The notes beneath the pieces were generated by a model. The model worked only from the letters and a program-made list of their open reading frames with translations. It ran no database searches and had not been told where the DNA came from. From Franconibacter pulveris DSM 19144 (GTDB lineage: Bacteria > Pseudomonadota > Gammaproteobacteria > Enterobacterales > Enterobacteriaceae): a stretch of DNA of 64,000 nucleotides. The stretch lies in the NCBI GenBank assembly GCA_000621185.1, contig KK211224.1, forward strand, positions 62,001-126,000. Reading direction: 5' to 3'. Made by a program: the position numbers and the translations under genes. This document shows, in pieces, positions 45,613-57,675 of the stretch. The first letter of the stretch is position 1. The number at the start of each line of letters is the position of its first letter.

Positions 45613-46065
45613 TTGTCCACATTAGAGCAAAAATTAACAGAGATGATTACGGCACCAGTGGAAGCGCTGGGCTATGAACTCGTCGGCATCGAATTTATTC
45701 GCGGTCGCACATCGACGCTGCGCATCTATATTGATAGTGAAGATGGCATCACTGTTGACGATTGTGCTGATGTCAGCCACCAGGTAAGCGCCGTACTGGA
45801 TGTGGAAGACCCCATCACGGTAGCTTACAACCTGGAAGTCTCCTCGCCGGGTCTCGAGCGTCCGTTGTTCACTGCCGAACACTACACCCGTTATATTGGC
45901 GAAGAAGCCACGCTTGTACTGCGCATGGCGGTTCAGAACCGTCGTAAATGGCAGGGCATCATCAAAGCCGTAGATGGCGAGATGATTACCGTAACGGTCG
46001 AAGGCAAAGATGAAGTGTTCGCGCTGAGCAATATTCAGAAAGCGAACCTGGTTCCCCACTTTTAA
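45613..46065 (+). CDS. rimP: Ribosome maturation factor RimP
   Basis: A 150-residue protein needed for 30S subunit assembly. Two small domains are seen: an N-terminal alpha/beta domain ([16 protein letters not shown]) and a C-terminal SH3-like barrel ([17 protein letters not shown]). The start is TTG at 45613 (STLEQKL), after GGGGGTGGG; in-frame GTG and TTG codons up to four positions earlier are less likely. nusA follows 27 bases on. Confidence 0.95.
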   Translation: MSTLEQKLTEMITAPVEALGYELVGIEFIRGRTSTLRIYIDSEDGITVDDCADVSHQVSAVLDVEDPITVAYNLEVSSPGLERPLFTAEHYTRYIGEEATLVLRMAVQNRRKWQGIIKAVDGEMITVTVEGKDEVFALSNIQKANLVPHF

Positions 46066-46092
46066 TAGTCTGGATTGAGGCGAAGGCCCCCG

Positions 46093-47580
46093 ATGAACAA
46101 AGAGATTTTGGCTGTTGTAGAAGCAGTTTCTAACGAAAAAGCGGTTCCGCGCGAAAAAATTTTTGAAGCGCTGGAAAGTGCCCTGGCCACGGCAACCAAG
46201 AAAAAATATGAGCAAGAGATTGATGTGCGCGTAAGCATCGATCGCAAAAGCGGTGATTTCGACACTTTTCGTCGTTGGGTAATTGTAGAAGAAGTGACCC
46301 AGCCGACCCGCGAAATCACGCTGGAAGCTGCGCGTTTTGAAGATCCGAGCCTGAATGTCGGCGATTATGTGGAAGACCAGATTGAATCTGTGACTTTTGA
46401 CCGCATTACTACTCAGACCGCCAAGCAAGTTATCGTTCAGAAAGTCCGTGAAGCGGAACGCGCGATGGTGGTGGATCAGTTCCGCGAGCACGAAGGCGAA
46501 ATCATCACCGGCGTGGTTAAGAAAGTAAATCGCGACAACATTACTCTCGATCTGGGTAGCAACGCTGAAGCGGTTATCCTGCGTGAAGATATGCTGCCGC
46601 GTGAAAACTTCCGTCCGGGCGACCGTGTACGCGGCGTGCTTTACGCCGTTCGTCCGGAAGCGCGCGGCGCGCAGCTTTTCGTGACCCGCGCCAAGCCGGA
46701 AATGCTGATTGAGCTTTTCCGTATCGAAGTGCCAGAAATCGGCGAAGAAGTTATCGAGATTAAAGCCGCTGCCCGCGATCCGGGTTCCCGCGCCAAAATC
46801 GCAGTAAAAACCAACGACAAGCGTATCGACCCGGTTGGCGCTTGCGTAGGTATGCGTGGCGCGCGCGTTCAGGCGGTTTCCACGGAGCTTGGCGGCGAAC
46901 GTATCGATATCGTGCTGTGGGACGATAACCCGGCTCAATTCGTGATTAACGCGATGGCGCCAGCCGATGTCGCTTCTATTGTGGTTGATGAAGACAAGCA
47001 CACCATGGATATCGCTGTAGAAGCGGGCAACCTGGCGCAGGCTATCGGTCGTAACGGTCAGAACGTGCGTCTGGCTTCTCAGCTGAGCGGCTGGGAACTC
47101 AACGTTATGACCGTTGAAGATCTGCAGGCTAAGCACCAGGCGGAAGCCCATGCGGCGATTGATACGTTTACCCGTTACCTCGATATCGACGAAGATTTCG
47201 CGACCGTCCTGGTGGAAGAAGGTTTCTCCACGCTCGAAGAACTGGCTTATGTGCCGATGAAAGAGCTGCTGGAAATCGACGGCCTCGACGAGGATACCGT
47301 GGAAGCTTTACGCGAACGCGCCAAAAATGCGCTCACTACCCTGGCGCTTGCGCAGGAAGAGAGCCTCGGCGACAACAAACCAAGCGAAGATCTGCTGAAC
47401 CTGGAAGGTATGGATCGCACTTTGGCCTATAAACTGGCCGCACGCGGTGTTTGTACGCTGGAAGACCTCGCCGACCAGGGCGTGGACGATCTGGCTGATA
47501 TTGAAGGCCTGAGCGATGAGAAAGCCGGTGAGCTTATCATGGCGGCCCGTAATATTTGCTGGTTTGGCGACGAAGCGTAA
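46093..47580 (+). CDS. nusA: Transcription termination/antitermination protein NusA
   Basis: A 495-residue elongation factor that binds RNA polymerase and affects pausing, termination and antitermination. The order is an N-terminal RNAP-binding domain, S1 ([22 protein letters not shown] near 140), KH1-KH2 ([13 protein letters not shown] near 320), then two acidic C-terminal repeats ([10 protein letters not shown] and [10 protein letters not shown]). The ATG at 46093 matches E. coli; the six codons before it are leader. Confidence 0.98.
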   Translation: MNKEILAVVEAVSNEKAVPREKIFEALESALATATKKKYEQEIDVRVSIDRKSGDFDTFRRWVIVEEVTQPTREITLEAARFEDPSLNVGDYVEDQIESVTFDRITTQTAKQVIVQKVREAERAMVVDQFREHEGEIITGVVKKVNRDNITLDLGSNAEAVILREDMLPRENFRPGDRVRGVLYAVRPEARGAQLFVTRAKPEMLIELFRIEVPEIGEEVIEIKAAARDPGSRAKIAVKTNDKRIDPVGACVGMRGARVQAVSTELGGERIDIVLWDDNPAQFVINAMAPADVASIVVDEDKHTMDIAVEAGNLAQAIGRNGQNVRLASQLSGWELNVMTVEDLQAKHQAEAHAAIDTFTRYLDIDEDFATVLVEEGFSTLEELAYVPMKELLEIDGLDEDTVEALRERAKNALTTLALAQEESLGDNKPSEDLLNLEGMDRTLAYKLAARGVCTLEDLADQGVDDLADIEGLSDEKAGELIMAARNICWFGDEA

Positions 47581-47604
47581 TAAACTGTAGCAGGAAGGAA
47601 CAGC

Positions 47605-50313
47605 ATGACTGATGTAACCGTAAAAGCGCTGGCCGCAGAGATTCAGACCTCCGTGGACCGCCTGGTACAGCAATTCGCTGATGCAGGGATCCCGAAGTCG
47701 GCTGATGATTCTGTGACAGCGCAAGAGAAACAAACTTTACTGGCGCACCTGAACCGCGAACATGGTTCAGGGCCAGATAAATTGACGTTGCAGCGCAAAA
47801 CGCGCAGTACACTAAATATTCAGGGTACCGGTGGGAAAAGTAAATCGGTACAGATCGAAGTCCGCAAAAAACGCACCTTTGTAAAACGTGATCCGCTGGA
47901 GGCTGAACGTCTCGCCGCGGAAGAACAGGCGAAGCGTGAGGCGGAAGAGAATGCCCGTCGTGAAGCAGAGGAAGCTGCCAAACGTGAGGCAGAGGAAAAA
48001 GCGAAGCGTGAAGCCGCCGAAAAAGCGAAGCGCGAAGCTGAAGAACAGGCTAAACGCGAAACTGCTGATAAGGCGAAACGCGAAGCTGCGGAAACGAGCA
48101 AAGTGAGCAATCAACAATCTGACGAAGTGACCAAAAGCGCTCAGGCGGAAAAAGCCCGCCGTGAAGCGGAAGCCCTTGAGCTTAAGCGTAAAGCTGAGGA
48201 AGAGGCGCGTCGTAAACTCGAAGAAAACGCCCGTCGCGTAGCAGAAGAGGCACGTCGCATGGCGGAAGAGAATGCCAATCGTTGGGAAGAGTCCAGCGAG
48301 CCGGAAGATACCAGCGACTATCACGTCACTACGTCACAGCATGCTCGCCAGGCTGAAGATGATAATGACCGTGAAGTAGAAGGTGGTCGCGGTCGTGGTC
48401 GCACTGCTAAAGCGCCGCGCCCGAAGAAAGGCAACAAACATTCCGAATCTAAAGCCGATCGTGAAGAAGCGCGTGCAGCAGTTCGCGGCGGTAAAGGCGG
48501 AAAACAGCGTAAAGGCAGCTCTCTGCAGCAAGGTTTCCAGAAACCTGCGCAGGCTGTTAACCGTGACGTTGTGATTGGCGAAACCATCACCGTTGCCGAA
48601 CTGGCGAACAAAATGGCGGTGAAAGGCTCTCAGGTCATCAAAGCGATGATGAAGCTGGGCGCCATGGCGACCATCAACCAGGTTATCGATCAGGAAACCG
48701 CGCAGCTGGTTGCTGAAGAGATGGGGCACAAAGTTATCCTGCGTCGTGAAAACGAACTGGAAGAAGCGGTAATGAGCGACCGCGATACTGGGGCTCAGGC
48801 TGAGCCGCGTGCGCCGGTTGTGACCATTATGGGTCACGTTGACCACGGTAAAACCTCTCTGCTTGACTACATCCGCTCTACTAAAGTGGCGTCTGGCGAA
48901 GCGGGCGGCATTACCCAGCACATCGGTGCGTACCATGTACAGACCGACAACGGCATGATCACCTTCCTGGATACCCCGGGCCACGCCGCGTTTACCGCGA
49001 TGCGTGCGCGTGGTGCGCAGGCAACGGATATCGTTGTGCTGGTTGTGGCGGCAGACGACGGCGTAATGCCGCAGACTATCGAAGCTATCCAGCACGCGAA
49101 AGCGGCGCAGGTGCCGGTAGTGGTTGCGGTAAACAAAATCGATAAGCCGGAAGCCGATCCGGACCGCGTTAAAAACGAACTTTCCCAGCACGGTATCATT
49201 CCGGAAGAATGGGGCGGCGATTGCCAGTTCGTACACGTTTCTGCGAAAGCGGGTACCGGTATTGACGACCTGCTGAATGCTATCCTGCTGCAGGCGGAAG
49301 TGCTGGAACTGAAAGCCGTGCGTAAAGGCATGGCGAGCGGCGTCGTTATCGAATCTTTCCTCGACAAAGGTCGTGGTCCGGTTGCTACCGTTCTGGTTCG
49401 CGAAGGCACGCTGAACCGTGGCGATATCGTGCTGTGTGGCTTCGAATACGGCCGCGTGCGTGCGATGCGCGACGAATTAGGCCAGGAAGTGCAGGAAGCG
49501 GGTCCGTCCATTCCGGTGGAAATCCTGGGCCTTTCCGGCGTTCCGGCGGCGGGTGATGAAGTCACCGTCGTTCGCGACGAGAAGAAAGCACGTGAAGTTG
49601 CGCTGTATCGTCAGGGCAAATTCCGCGAAGTTAAGCTGGCGCGTCAGCAGAAATCCAAACTGGAAAACATGTTCGCCAACATGACTGAAGGCGAAGTGTC
49701 TGAAGTGAACATCGTGCTGAAAGCCGACGTTCAGGGTTCTGTGGAAGCTATCTCCGACTCGCTGCTGAAACTTTCCACCGACGAAGTGAAAGTGAAAATT
49801 GTCGGCTCCGGCGTAGGTGGCATCACCGAAACCGACGCCACTCTGGCCGCTGCGTCAAACGCTATTCTGGTTGGTTTTAACGTGCGTGCCGATGCGTCTG
49901 CCCGCCGCGTGATTGAAGCGGAAAGCCTGGATCTGCGTTACTACTCCGTCATCTATAACCTGATCGACGAAGTGAAAGCGGCGATGAGCGGCATGCTCTC
50001 TCCGGAACTCAAACAGCAGATTATCGGTCTGGCCGAAGTGCGTGATGTCTTTAAATCACCGAAATTCGGGGCGATCGCCGGCTGTATGGTTACCGAGGGC
50101 GTGGTTAAACGTCACAACCCAATCCGCGTACTGCGCGACAACGTGGTTATCTATGAAGGCGAGCTGGAATCCCTGCGCCGCTTCAAAGATGACGTCAACG
50201 AAGTCCGTAACGGTATGGAATGTGGTATCGGCGTTAAGAACTACAACGATGTCCGCACTGGCGACATGATCGAAGTCTTCGAAGTCATTGAGATCCAGCG
50301 CACCATCGCCTGA
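47605..50313 (+). CDS. infB: Translation initiation factor IF-2
   Basis: The 902-residue GTPase (890 in E. coli) that brings initiator tRNA to the 30S subunit and promotes subunit joining. The N-terminal fold is followed by a long charged repeat region (about residues 95-240, REAEE/AKREAEE units), which explains the extra length. The G domain has G1 GHVDHGKT at about 410, DTPGHAAF and NKID. The C-terminal fMet-tRNA-binding domain ends [10 protein letters not shown]. It stands in the same operon as two initiator tRNA genes. Confidence 0.98.
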   Translation: MTDVTVKALAAEIQTSVDRLVQQFADAGIPKSADDSVTAQEKQTLLAHLNREHGSGPDKLTLQRKTRSTLNIQGTGGKSKSVQIEVRKKRTFVKRDPLEAERLAAEEQAKREAEENARREAEEAAKREAEEKAKREAAEKAKREAEEQAKRETADKAKREAAETSKVSNQQSDEVTKSAQAEKARREAEALELKRKAEEEARRKLEENARRVAEEARRMAEENANRWEESSEPEDTSDYHVTTSQHARQAEDDNDREVEGGRGRGRTAKAPRPKKGNKHSESKADREEARAAVRGGKGGKQRKGSSLQQGFQKPAQAVNRDVVIGETITVAELANKMAVKGSQVIKAMMKLGAMATINQVIDQETAQLVAEEMGHKVILRRENELEEAVMSDRDTGAQAEPRAPVVTIMGHVDHGKTSLLDYIRSTKVASGEAGGITQHIGAYHVQTDNGMITFLDTPGHAAFTAMRARGAQATDIVVLVVAADDGVMPQTIEAIQHAKAAQVPVVVAVNKIDKPEADPDRVKNELSQHGIIPEEWGGDCQFVHVSAKAGTGIDDLLNAILLQAEVLELKAVRKGMASGVVIESFLDKGRGPVATVLVREGTLNRGDIVLCGFEYGRVRAMRDELGQEVQEAGPSIPVEILGLSGVPAAGDEVTVVRDEKKAREVALYRQGKFREVKLARQQKSKLENMFANMTEGEVSEVNIVLKADVQGSVEAISDSLLKLSTDEVKVKIVGSGVGGITETDATLAAASNAILVGFNVRADASARRVIEAESLDLRYYSVIYNLIDEVKAAMSGMLSPELKQQIIGLAEVRDVFKSPKFGAIAGCMVTEGVVKRHNPIRVLRDNVVIYEGELESLRRFKDDVNEVRNGMECGIGVKNYNDVRTGDMIEVFEVIEIQRTIA

Positions 50314-50338
50314 TAGCGACCGCGCAACAGCATTATCA

Positions 50339-50357
50339 GGGGGGCCAGGTGCCCCCC
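50339..50357 (+). other. GC-rich hairpin between infB and rbfA
   Basis: GGGGGGC (50339-50345), a CAGGT loop and GCCCCCC (50351-50357). It is followed by GCTTTG rather than a T-run, so complete termination is unlikely. It may be a processing site or a partial attenuator within the operon. Confidence 0.55.
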
Positions 50358-50378
50358 GCTTTGTCTGGAGAATTAACT

Positions 50379-50780
50379 ATGGCAAAAGAATTTGGCCGCC
50401 CGCAGCGCGTAGCGCAGGAGATGCAAAAAGAGATAGCCATTATCCTGCAACGTGAAATCAAAGATCCGCGCCTGGGCCTGATGACGACCGTTTCCGGAGT
50501 GGAAGTCTCCCGCGATCTGGCTTATGCCAAGGTCTATGTCACCTTCCTCAACGATAAAGATGAAGCCGCTATTAAAGCGGGTATTAAAGCGTTGCAGGAC
50601 GCTTCCGGCTTTATTCGCACGCTGCTGGGTAAAGCTATGCGTCTGCGCATCGTGCCGGAACTGACTTTCTTCTACGACAACTCGCTGGTTGAGGGCATGC
50701 GCATGTCCAACCTGGTGACAAATGTCGTTAAGCACGACGAAGCGCGTCGTGTTAACTCGGACGACGACAAGGAGGAGTAA
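50379..50780 (+). CDS. rbfA: 30S ribosome-binding factor RbfA
   Basis: A 133-residue KH-like protein that binds 30S precursors and helps 5'-end processing of 16S rRNA, notably in the cold. Start [24 protein letters not shown] at ATG 50379 after TGGAG; earlier in-frame codons cross the hairpin. The acidic tail DDDKEE overlaps truB by one base (TAATG), so the pair is coupled. Confidence 0.97.
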   Translation: MAKEFGRPQRVAQEMQKEIAIILQREIKDPRLGLMTTVSGVEVSRDLAYAKVYVTFLNDKDEAAIKAGIKALQDASGFIRTLLGKAMRLRIVPELTFFYDNSLVEGMRMSNLVTNVVKHDEARRVNSDDDKEE

Positions 50781-51724
50781 TGAGTCGTCCTCGTCGTCGC
50801 GGCCGTGATATTCATGGCGTGTTATTGCTGGATAAGCCGCAGGGGCTCTCCTCCAATGACGCGTTGCAAAAAGTAAAGCGCATCTATAACGCCAACCGCG
50901 CCGGGCATACTGGCGCGCTGGATCCGCTGGCGACTGGCATGCTGCCGATTTGCCTCGGAGAGGCGACGAAGTTTTCCCAGTATCTGCTCGATTCAGATAA
51001 GCGTTATCGCGTTATCGCTCGCCTTGGACAGCGTACCGATACCTCTGATGCTGATGGCAACGTGGTGGAAGTGCGGCCGGTAACGTTCAGCGATGAACAA
51101 CTCGCCAGCGCGCTGGAAAGCTATCGTGGCGATACGATGCAAGTGCCCACTATGTTTTCGGCGCTAAAATACCAGGGCAAGCCGCTTTATGAATATGCGC
51201 GTCAGGGCATAGAAGTGCCGCGCGAGCCGCGTCCGATTACCGTCTATGAGCTGCTGTTTATCCGTCACGAAGGGGATGAGCTGGAGCTGGAAGTGCATTG
51301 TTCGAAGGGTACTTACATTCGTACAATCATTGATGATCTTGGCGAAAAGCTCGGCTGCGGCGCGCATGTGATTTTTCTGCGCCGCCTGGCCGTAAGCAAA
51401 TATCCGATAGATCGGATGGTTACGCTCGAGCAACTGAAAGCGCTGGTCGAGCAGGCAGAGGCGCAGGGGGCTCCAGCTTCCGAACTGTTGGACCCGCTGC
51501 TGATGCCGATGGACAGTCCTGCCGCCGATTATCCGGTAGTAAACATCCCGTTAACGTCAGCTGTTTACTTTAAGAATGGTAATCCGGTACGTACAACGGG
51601 CGCGCCGCAGGAAGGTCTGGTACGTGTAACCGAAGGCGAGGAAGGTAAGTTCCTCGGCATGGGTGAAATTGACGCTGAAGGCCGTGTAGCGCCGCGCCGT
51701 CTGGTGGTTGAATATCCGGCGTAG
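50780..51724 (+). CDS. truB: tRNA pseudouridine-55 synthase
   Basis: Makes Psi55 in the T-loop of tRNAs. 314 residues. The catalytic Asp48 lies in [14 protein letters not shown]. Motif [12 protein letters not shown] is near residue 178, and a C-terminal PUA-like domain follows. Length equals E. coli TruB. GGAGG precedes the ATG inside rbfA. Confidence 0.97.
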   Translation: MSRPRRRGRDIHGVLLLDKPQGLSSNDALQKVKRIYNANRAGHTGALDPLATGMLPICLGEATKFSQYLLDSDKRYRVIARLGQRTDTSDADGNVVEVRPVTFSDEQLASALESYRGDTMQVPTMFSALKYQGKPLYEYARQGIEVPREPRPITVYELLFIRHEGDELELEVHCSKGTYIRTIIDDLGEKLGCGAHVIFLRRLAVSKYPIDRMVTLEQLKALVEQAEAQGAPASELLDPLLMPMDSPAADYPVVNIPLTSAVYFKNGNPVRTTGAPQEGLVRVTEGEEGKFLGMGEIDAEGRVAPRRLVVEYPA

Positions 51725-51738
51725 GATTTCGGCTTGCC

Positions 51739-51767
51739 TTGCGATAAGCAGGGGAGGCGAGTAGAAT
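51739..51767 (+). promoter_or_regulatory. rpsO promoter
   Basis: TTGCGA (51739-51744), 17 bases, TAGAAT (51762-51767). The start would lie near 51774, about 100 bases before rpsO. In E. coli this leader folds into the pseudoknot bound by S15 for autoregulation. Confidence 0.75.
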
Positions 51768-51798
51768 ATTGCCGCTTAACGTTGTGCAAATTGGTTAA

Positions 51799-52146
<348 letters not shown>

Positions 52147-52163
52147 TTCTTGCGAGTTTCAGA

Positions 52164-52190
52164 AAAGGGGGCCTTTACGGCCCCTTTTTT
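52164..52190 (+). terminator. rpsO terminator
   Basis: AAAAGGGGGCC and GGCCCCTTTTTT with a short TTTAC loop. In E. coli part of the transcripts read through into pnp. Confidence 0.9.
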
Positions 52191-52261
52191 CGACCAGGCG
52201 GCAGCAATTCTCTGGAAACTAATGTATTGTTGCTAAGAATGATCTTCATTGCAGAGGTTCG

Positions 52262-52317
52262 CGCGGCTAATGAGAGGCTTCATCCGCAAAGGCGGATTAG
52301 GGTTGTCATTAGTCGCG
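52262..52317 (+). promoter_or_regulatory. pnp leader long hairpin (RNase III target type)
   Basis: CGCGGCTAATGA (52262-52273) pairs with TCATTAGTCGCG (52306-52317). Inside, ATCCGC (52282-52287) and GCGGAT (52292-52297) form a second stem. In E. coli, RNase III cuts such a leader duplex and PNPase then degrades it, lowering its own expression. Both arms are conserved here. Confidence 0.75.
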
Positions 52318-52390
52318 AGGATGCAAAGAAGGTCGGGTATAATCAGCACGGCCCTGGGCGTGCTGTTGTTCATTAAGAAAGGGTATAATT

Positions 52391-54529
52391 TTGCTTAATC
52401 CGATCGTTCGTAAATTCCAGTATGGTCAGCATACCGTCACGCTTGAAACCGGTATGATGGCCCGCCAGGCGACAGCTGCCGTTATGGCGAGCATGGACGA
52501 CACCGCGGTATTTGTTACCGTTGTCGGTGCCAAAAAAGCCAAACCCGGTCAGGATTTCTTCCCGCTGACCATCAACTATCAGGAACGCACCTACGCTGCA
52601 GGCCGTATCCCTGGCGGTTTCTTCCGTCGTGAAGGTCGTCCGAGCGAAGGCGAAACGCTGATCGCGCGCCTGATTGACCGCCCGCTTCGCCCGCTGTTCC
52701 CGGAAGGGTTCGTTAACGAAGTTCAGGTTATCGCGACTGTCGTCTCTGTTAACCCGCAGGTTAACCCGGACATCGTGGCGATGATTGGCGCGTCCGCCGC
52801 GCTGTCGCTCTCCGGCATTCCGTTCAACGGCCCGATTGGCGCCGCTCGCGTTGGTTATATCAACGATCAGTATGTGCTGAACCCAACCCAGGAAGAGCTG
52901 AAGTCCAGCAAACTGGATCTGGTTGTTGCCGGTACTGAAAGCGCCGTGCTGATGGTGGAATCCGAAGCTGAACTGCTGAGCGAAGACCAGATGCTGGGCG
53001 CGGTGGTATATGGCCACGATCAGCAGCAGGTTGTGATTCAGAACATCAATGACCTGGTGAAAGAAGCGGGTAAACCGCGTTGGGACTGGCAGCCGGAAGC
53101 GGCTAACGAAGCGCTGAATGCGCGCGTTGCAGCCCTGGCGGAGTCGCGTCTGAGCGACGCTTACCGCATCATCGACAAGCAAGAACGTTACGGCCAGATT
53201 GACGCCATCAAAGCGGACGTTATCGCTACGCTGCAGGCTGAGCAGCCGGAAGGCGAGCAGCTGGACGAGAACGAGCTGGGCGACATCCTGCACGCTATCG
53301 AGAAAAACGTTGTGCGCTCTCGCGTGCTGGCTGGCGAACCGCGTATCGACGGTCGTGAAAAAGATATGATTCGTGGCCTGGATGTGCGTACTGGCGTACT
53401 GCCGCGTACTCACGGCTCTGCGCTGTTCACCCGTGGCGAAACGCAGGCTTTGGTTACCGCAACCCTGGGTACCGAGCGCGACGCGCAGAACATCGATGAG
53501 CTGATGGGCGAGCGTACCGACCGCTTCCTGTTCCACTACAACTTCCCTCCGTATTCCGTGGGCGAAACCGGTATGGTGGGTTCACCGAAGCGTCGTGAAA
53601 TTGGTCACGGTCGTCTGGCGAAGCGCGGCGTGCTGGCGGTTATGCCTGCGGCGGACCGTTTCCCGTATACCGTACGCGTAGTGTCTGAAATCACCGAGTC
53701 TAACGGCTCTTCCTCCATGGCTTCCGTGTGTGGCGCTTCTCTGGCGCTGATGGACGCAGGCGTGCCGATTAAAGCGGCCGTTGCGGGCATCGCGATGGGT
53801 CTGGTGAAAGAAGGCGACAACTTTGTCGTGCTGTCTGACATCCTGGGCGATGAAGACCACCTTGGCGATATGGACTTTAAAGTAGCGGGCTCTCGTGAAG
53901 GTATCACTGCGCTGCAGATGGATATCAAAATCGAAGGCATCACGAAAGAGATCATGCAGGTTGCTCTGAACCAGGCTAAGGGCGCGCGTCTGCACATCCT
54001 CGGCGTTATGGAACAGGCAATCAACGCGCCGCGTGGCGATATCTCTCAGTTCGCACCGCGTATTCACACTATTAAGATTAACCCGGACAAGATCAAAGAC
54101 GTGATCGGTAAGGGCGGTTCTGTGATTCGCGCGCTGACTGAAGAGACCGGCACCACCATCGAAATCGAAGATGACGGTACCGTGAAGATCGCAGCGACTG
54201 ACGGTGAAAAAGCGAAGCATGCTATTCGTCGTATTGAAGAGATCACGGCTGAAATCGAAGTGGGCCGCGTCTACAACGGTAAAGTGACCCGTATCGTCGA
54301 CTTTGGCGCTTTTGTCGCAATCGGCGGCGGCAAAGAAGGTCTGGTACACATCTCTCAAATCGCAGACAAGCGTGTTGAGAAAGTGACTGACTACCTGCAG
54401 ATGGGTCAGGAAGTTCCGGTTAAAGTCCTGGAAGTTGACCGTCAGGGCCGTGTTCGTTTAAGCATTAAAGAAGCAACTGAGCAGACTCAGGAAGCCGCTG
54501 CAGCACCGACTGCGCCGGAAGCCGAATAA
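52391..54529 (+). CDS. pnp: Polyribonucleotide nucleotidyltransferase (PNPase)
   Basis: A 712-residue 3'-5' phosphorolytic exoribonuclease of the RNA degradosome. Two RNase PH domains (the second with MFGRG-like [17 protein letters not shown] near 340-356) are followed by KH ([17 protein letters not shown]) and S1 ([26 protein letters not shown]) domains. The start is TTG at 52391, as in E. coli ([12 protein letters not shown]). One residue longer than E. coli. Confidence 0.98.
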   Translation: MLNPIVRKFQYGQHTVTLETGMMARQATAAVMASMDDTAVFVTVVGAKKAKPGQDFFPLTINYQERTYAAGRIPGGFFRREGRPSEGETLIARLIDRPLRPLFPEGFVNEVQVIATVVSVNPQVNPDIVAMIGASAALSLSGIPFNGPIGAARVGYINDQYVLNPTQEELKSSKLDLVVAGTESAVLMVESEAELLSEDQMLGAVVYGHDQQQVVIQNINDLVKEAGKPRWDWQPEAANEALNARVAALAESRLSDAYRIIDKQERYGQIDAIKADVIATLQAEQPEGEQLDENELGDILHAIEKNVVRSRVLAGEPRIDGREKDMIRGLDVRTGVLPRTHGSALFTRGETQALVTATLGTERDAQNIDELMGERTDRFLFHYNFPPYSVGETGMVGSPKRREIGHGRLAKRGVLAVMPAADRFPYTVRVVSEITESNGSSSMASVCGASLALMDAGVPIKAAVAGIAMGLVKEGDNFVVLSDILGDEDHLGDMDFKVAGSREGITALQMDIKIEGITKEIMQVALNQAKGARLHILGVMEQAINAPRGDISQFAPRIHTIKINPDKIKDVIGKGGSVIRALTEETGTTIEIEDDGTVKIAATDGEKAKHAIRRIEEITAEIEVGRVYNGKVTRIVDFGAFVAIGGGKEGLVHISQIADKRVEKVTDYLQMGQEVPVKVLEVDRQGRVRLSIKEATEQTQEAAAAPTAPEAE

Positions 54530-54541
54530 GGTTTGCCATTT

Positions 54542-54567
54542 AGCTCTCCGCAGCGATGCGGAGAGCT
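54542..54567 (+). terminator. pnp terminator
   Basis: AGCTCTCCGCA, a GCGA tetraloop and TGCGGAGAGCT form an 11-bp perfect stem, followed by GTTTGTTA, a weak T-run. Confidence 0.78.
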
Positions 54568-54645
54568 GTTTGTTACCGGGCAGGACGCCTTGTTTGCAGC
54601 CGGGGGACAGGACGTTCATCCAATTGTTGTCTTCGGGAGTAGGAA

Positions 54646-55530
54646 ATGAAGCCTTTTTTGCGCTGGTGTTTCGTTGCGACAGCTCTAACGCTGGCAGGAT
54701 GCAGCAACTCTGCCTGGCGTAAGAGCGAAGTCCTCGCGGTGCCATTGCAACCGACATTGCAGCAAGAAGTCATCCTGGCCCGTATGGAACAGATACTCGC
54801 AAGTCGGGCTTTAACCGATGATGAACGCGCACAGCTTTTATATGAGCGCGGAGTGTTGTATGATAGTCTCGGTTTGAGAGCACTGGCGCGGAACGATTTC
54901 TCGCAAGCGCTGGCTATCCGACCGGATATGCCTGAAGTATTCAACTACTTAGGCATTTATTTAACGCAGGCAGGCAATTTTGATGCTGCCTATGAAGCGT
55001 TTGATTCTGTACTTGAGCTTGATCCAACTTACAACTACGCGCATTTAAATCGCGGTATCGCCCTCTATTACGGCGGACGTTACCGGTTAGCGCAAGATGA
55101 TCTGCTGGCGTTTTATCAAGACGATCCCAATGATCCTTTCCGTAGTCTGTGGCTCTTCCTTGCTGAAAGCAAACTGGATGAGAAACAGGCTAAAGCCGCG
55201 TTGCAACAGCGTCTGGATAAATCGGATAAAGAACAGTGGGGATGGAACATCGTCGAATTCTACCTTGGCACCATTAGCGAAAAGACGTTGATGGAGCGCC
55301 TGAAGGCAGACGCAACGGATAACACCTCGCTCGCTGAGCATCTCAGTGAAACCAACTTCTATTTAGGTAAGTACTACCTAAGTCTGGGGGATAAGGACAG
55401 CGCCACGGCACTGTTCAAGTTAGCGGTTGCTAACAACGTACACAATTTCGTTGAGCACCGTTATGCATTGTTGGAATTAGCGCTCTTGGGCCAGGAGCAA
55501 GAAGACCTGGCAGAATCGGACCAGCAATAG
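54646..55530 (+). CDS. nlpI: Outer-membrane lipoprotein NlpI
   Basis: A 294-residue TPR lipoprotein that acts as adapter for murein endopeptidases and the protease Prc. The lipobox is LTLAGC, with the lipid-bearing Cys near residue 19. TPR-like repeats follow ([44 protein letters not shown]). The length equals E. coli NlpI. It lies between pnp and yrbN-deaD, the usual order. Confidence 0.97.
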   Translation: MKPFLRWCFVATALTLAGCSNSAWRKSEVLAVPLQPTLQQEVILARMEQILASRALTDDERAQLLYERGVLYDSLGLRALARNDFSQALAIRPDMPEVFNYLGIYLTQAGNFDAAYEAFDSVLELDPTYNYAHLNRGIALYYGGRYRLAQDDLLAFYQDDPNDPFRSLWLFLAESKLDEKQAKAALQQRLDKSDKEQWGWNIVEFYLGTISEKTLMERLKADATDNTSLAEHLSETNFYLGKYYLSLGDKDSATALFKLAVANNVHNFVEHRYALLELALLGQEQEDLAESDQQ

Positions 55531-55567
55531 CTGACGGACATCTATCAGCCCAAACATTTTTTAATGT

Positions 55568-55596
55568 CATCACCTTCGCGGGTGAGGGCTTTTTTG
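55568..55596 (+). terminator. nlpI terminator
   Basis: TCACC and GGTGA flank a six-base loop, followed by GGGCTTTTTTG. The stem is short (5-6 bp) but the T-run is good. It may act as an attenuator before yrbN-deaD. Confidence 0.6.
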
Positions 55597-55637
55597 TTCC
55601 GTTAAACCATCTACTTTGAGCCGGTTCACACTTTTCA

Positions 55638-55718
55638 ATGAAATTTGCTGATCAATTTCACGATGAGTTATGTAGACTGGCCGCCATTGATATTGAGGCA
55701 CTCGTACTACATGGCTGA
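55638..55718 (+). CDS. yrbN: Small protein YrbN overlapping the deaD start
   Basis: A 26-codon frame beginning [18 protein letters not shown] and ending EALVLHG, which closely matches the small E. coli protein YrbN encoded between nlpI and deaD. Its stop (55716-55718) lies eight bases into deaD, so translation of deaD may be coupled to it. It has no membrane segment or known domain. Conservation of length, sequence and position argues that it is a real gene or leader peptide; the function is unknown. Confidence 0.8.
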   Translation: MKFADQFHDELCRLAAIDIEALVLHG

Positions 55719-57630
55719 ATTCGAAACCACTTTTGCAGATCTGGGCCTGAAGGCTCCTATCCTTGAAGCCCTTAACGATCTGGGTTACGAAAAACCATCC
55801 CCGATCCAGGCAGAATGTATTCCGCATCTGCTTTCTGGTCGTGACGTCCTGGGCATGGCCCAGACCGGTAGCGGCAAAACCGCAGCGTTCTCGCTGCCGC
55901 TGCTTAACAACATTGATCCGGAACTGCGCGCGCCGCAGATCCTCGTACTGGCTCCGACCCGTGAACTGGCTGTTCAGGTTGCGGAAGCTATGACTGAATT
56001 CTCTAAACACATGCGTGGCGTAAACGTCCTGGCCCTCTATGGCGGCCAGCGTTACGACGTGCAGCTGCGCGCCCTGCGTCAGGGACCGCAGATTGTTGTC
56101 GGTACCCCGGGGCGTCTGCTTGACCACCTCAAACGCGGTACCCTGGACCTCTCTCGCCTGAGCGGTCTGGTTCTGGATGAAGCTGACGAAATGCTGCGCA
56201 TGGGCTTCATCGAAGACGTTGAAACCATTATGGCTGAGATCCCGGAAGGTCATCAGACCGCCCTGTTCTCTGCCACCATGCCGGAAGCTATCCGTCGCAT
56301 TACCCGTCGCTTCATGAAAGAGCCGCAGGAAGTGCGCATTCAGTCCAGCGTCACCACGCGCCCGGACATCAGCCAGAGCTACTGGTCTGTTTACGGCATG
56401 CGTAAAAACGAAGCGCTGGTGCGTTTCCTCGAAGCGGAAGATTTTGATGCGGCGATTATCTTCGTGCGCACTAAAAACGCGACGCTGGAAGTTTCCGAAG
56501 CGCTGGAGCGCAGCGGTTACAACAGCGCGGCGCTGAACGGCGACATGAACCAGGCGCTGCGCGAGCAGACGCTGGAGCGCCTGAAGGATGGCCGTCTCGA
56601 TATTCTGATCGCAACCGACGTGGCTGCTCGCGGTCTGGATGTTGAGCGCATCAGCCTCGTTGTGAACTACGATATTCCGATGGATTCGGAATCTTACGTT
56701 CACCGTATCGGCCGTACCGGTCGTGCTGGTCGTGCTGGCCGCGCGCTGCTGTTCGTTGAGAACCGCGAGCGTCGTCTGCTGCGCAACATCGAGCGCACCA
56801 TGAAGCTGACCATTCCGGAAGTGGAACTGCCGAACGCAGAACTGCTGGGCAAACGTCGCCTGGAAAAATTCGCCGCTAAAGTTCAGCAGCAGCTGGAAAG
56901 CAGCGATCTGGACCAGTACCGTGGCCTGCTGGCGCAAATTCAGCCGAGCGCTGAAGGCGAAGAGCTGGACATCGAAACGCTGGCCGCTGCGCTGCTGAAA
57001 ATGGCGCAGGGCGAACGTCCGCTGATCCTGCCGCCGGATGCACCGATGCGTCCTAAGCGTGAATTCCGCGAGCGTGACGATCGTTTCGAGCGCCGTGGCG
57101 AACGCGGTGAGCGTGGCGAACGTAGCGACCGTCCGAAACGCGAGCGTCGCGATGCTGGCGAAATGGAACTCTACCGCATTGAAGTGGGTCGCGATGATGG
57201 CGTTGAAGTTCGTCATATTGTTGGCGCTATCGCTAACGAAGGCGACATCAGCAGCCGTTACATCGGTAACATCAAGCTGTTTGCTTCGCACTCCACTATC
57301 GAGCTGCCGAAAGGCATGCCGACTGAGGTTCTGCAGCACTTCACCCGCACGCGTATTCTCAACAAGCCGATGAATATGCAGCTGATGGGCGATGCGCAAC
57401 CGCGCGGCGAACGTCGTCCGGGCGGTCGCAGCTTTGGCGGCGAAGGTCGTGAAGGCGGCCGCGGTGAAGGCCGTCGCTTTGGCGGCGAACGTCGCGAAGG
57501 CGGCAATAGCCGTTTTGCCGGTGAACGTCGCGAAGGCGGCCGTTTCAGCGGTGAGCGTCGTGAAGGCAGCCGCGGTCCGCGTCGTGAAGAGGGCGCCACC
57601 ACAGGTCGCCGTCGTTTCGGCGACGCATAA
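55711..57630 (+). CDS. deaD: Cold-shock DEAD-box RNA helicase
   Basis: A 639-residue helicase (CsdA; 629 in E. coli) for ribosome assembly and RNA decay in the cold. Motifs in order: AQTGSGKT (I), PTRELAVQ (Ia), DEAD (II), SATMP (III), [10 protein letters not shown] (V) and [15 protein letters not shown] (VI). A DbpA-like RNA-binding domain follows ([19 protein letters not shown]), then an Arg/Gly-rich repeat tail from about residue 570. The ATG at 55711 gives [13 protein letters not shown]; 22 upstream in-frame codons overlap yrbN and are rejected. Confidence 0.97.
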   Translation: MAEFETTFADLGLKAPILEALNDLGYEKPSPIQAECIPHLLSGRDVLGMAQTGSGKTAAFSLPLLNNIDPELRAPQILVLAPTRELAVQVAEAMTEFSKHMRGVNVLALYGGQRYDVQLRALRQGPQIVVGTPGRLLDHLKRGTLDLSRLSGLVLDEADEMLRMGFIEDVETIMAEIPEGHQTALFSATMPEAIRRITRRFMKEPQEVRIQSSVTTRPDISQSYWSVYGMRKNEALVRFLEAEDFDAAIIFVRTKNATLEVSEALERSGYNSAALNGDMNQALREQTLERLKDGRLDILIATDVAARGLDVERISLVVNYDIPMDSESYVHRIGRTGRAGRAGRALLFVENRERRLLRNIERTMKLTIPEVELPNAELLGKRRLEKFAAKVQQQLESSDLDQYRGLLAQIQPSAEGEELDIETLAAALLKMAQGERPLILPPDAPMRPKREFRERDDRFERRGERGERGERSDRPKRERRDAGEMELYRIEVGRDDGVEVRHIVGAIANEGDISSRYIGNIKLFASHSTIELPKGMPTEVLQHFTRTRILNKPMNMQLMGDAQPRGERRPGGRSFGGEGREGGRGEGRRFGGERREGGNSRFAGERREGGRFSGERREGSRGPRREEGATTGRRRFGDA

Positions 57631-57675
57631 GGCCACTCGTTAAGCGCGGCTGACAAAGCGTAAAGTAAATAAGAC

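Noticed and set aside
45634-47151. A 505-codon open frame antisense to rimP-nusA
   Set aside because: It spans two conserved genes on the other strand and has no domain signature or start site.
52191-52390. SraG-type small RNA on the minus strand between rpsO and pnp
   Set aside because: E. coli has an RNA reported here, but I could not identify a matching promoter and terminator pair on the minus strand; only the pnp leader hairpins are clear.
55570-57636. A 688-codon open frame antisense to deaD
   Set aside because: It mirrors deaD almost exactly and its composition (A, T, F, R and Q-rich) is what the reverse of the helicase and its RGG tail gives.
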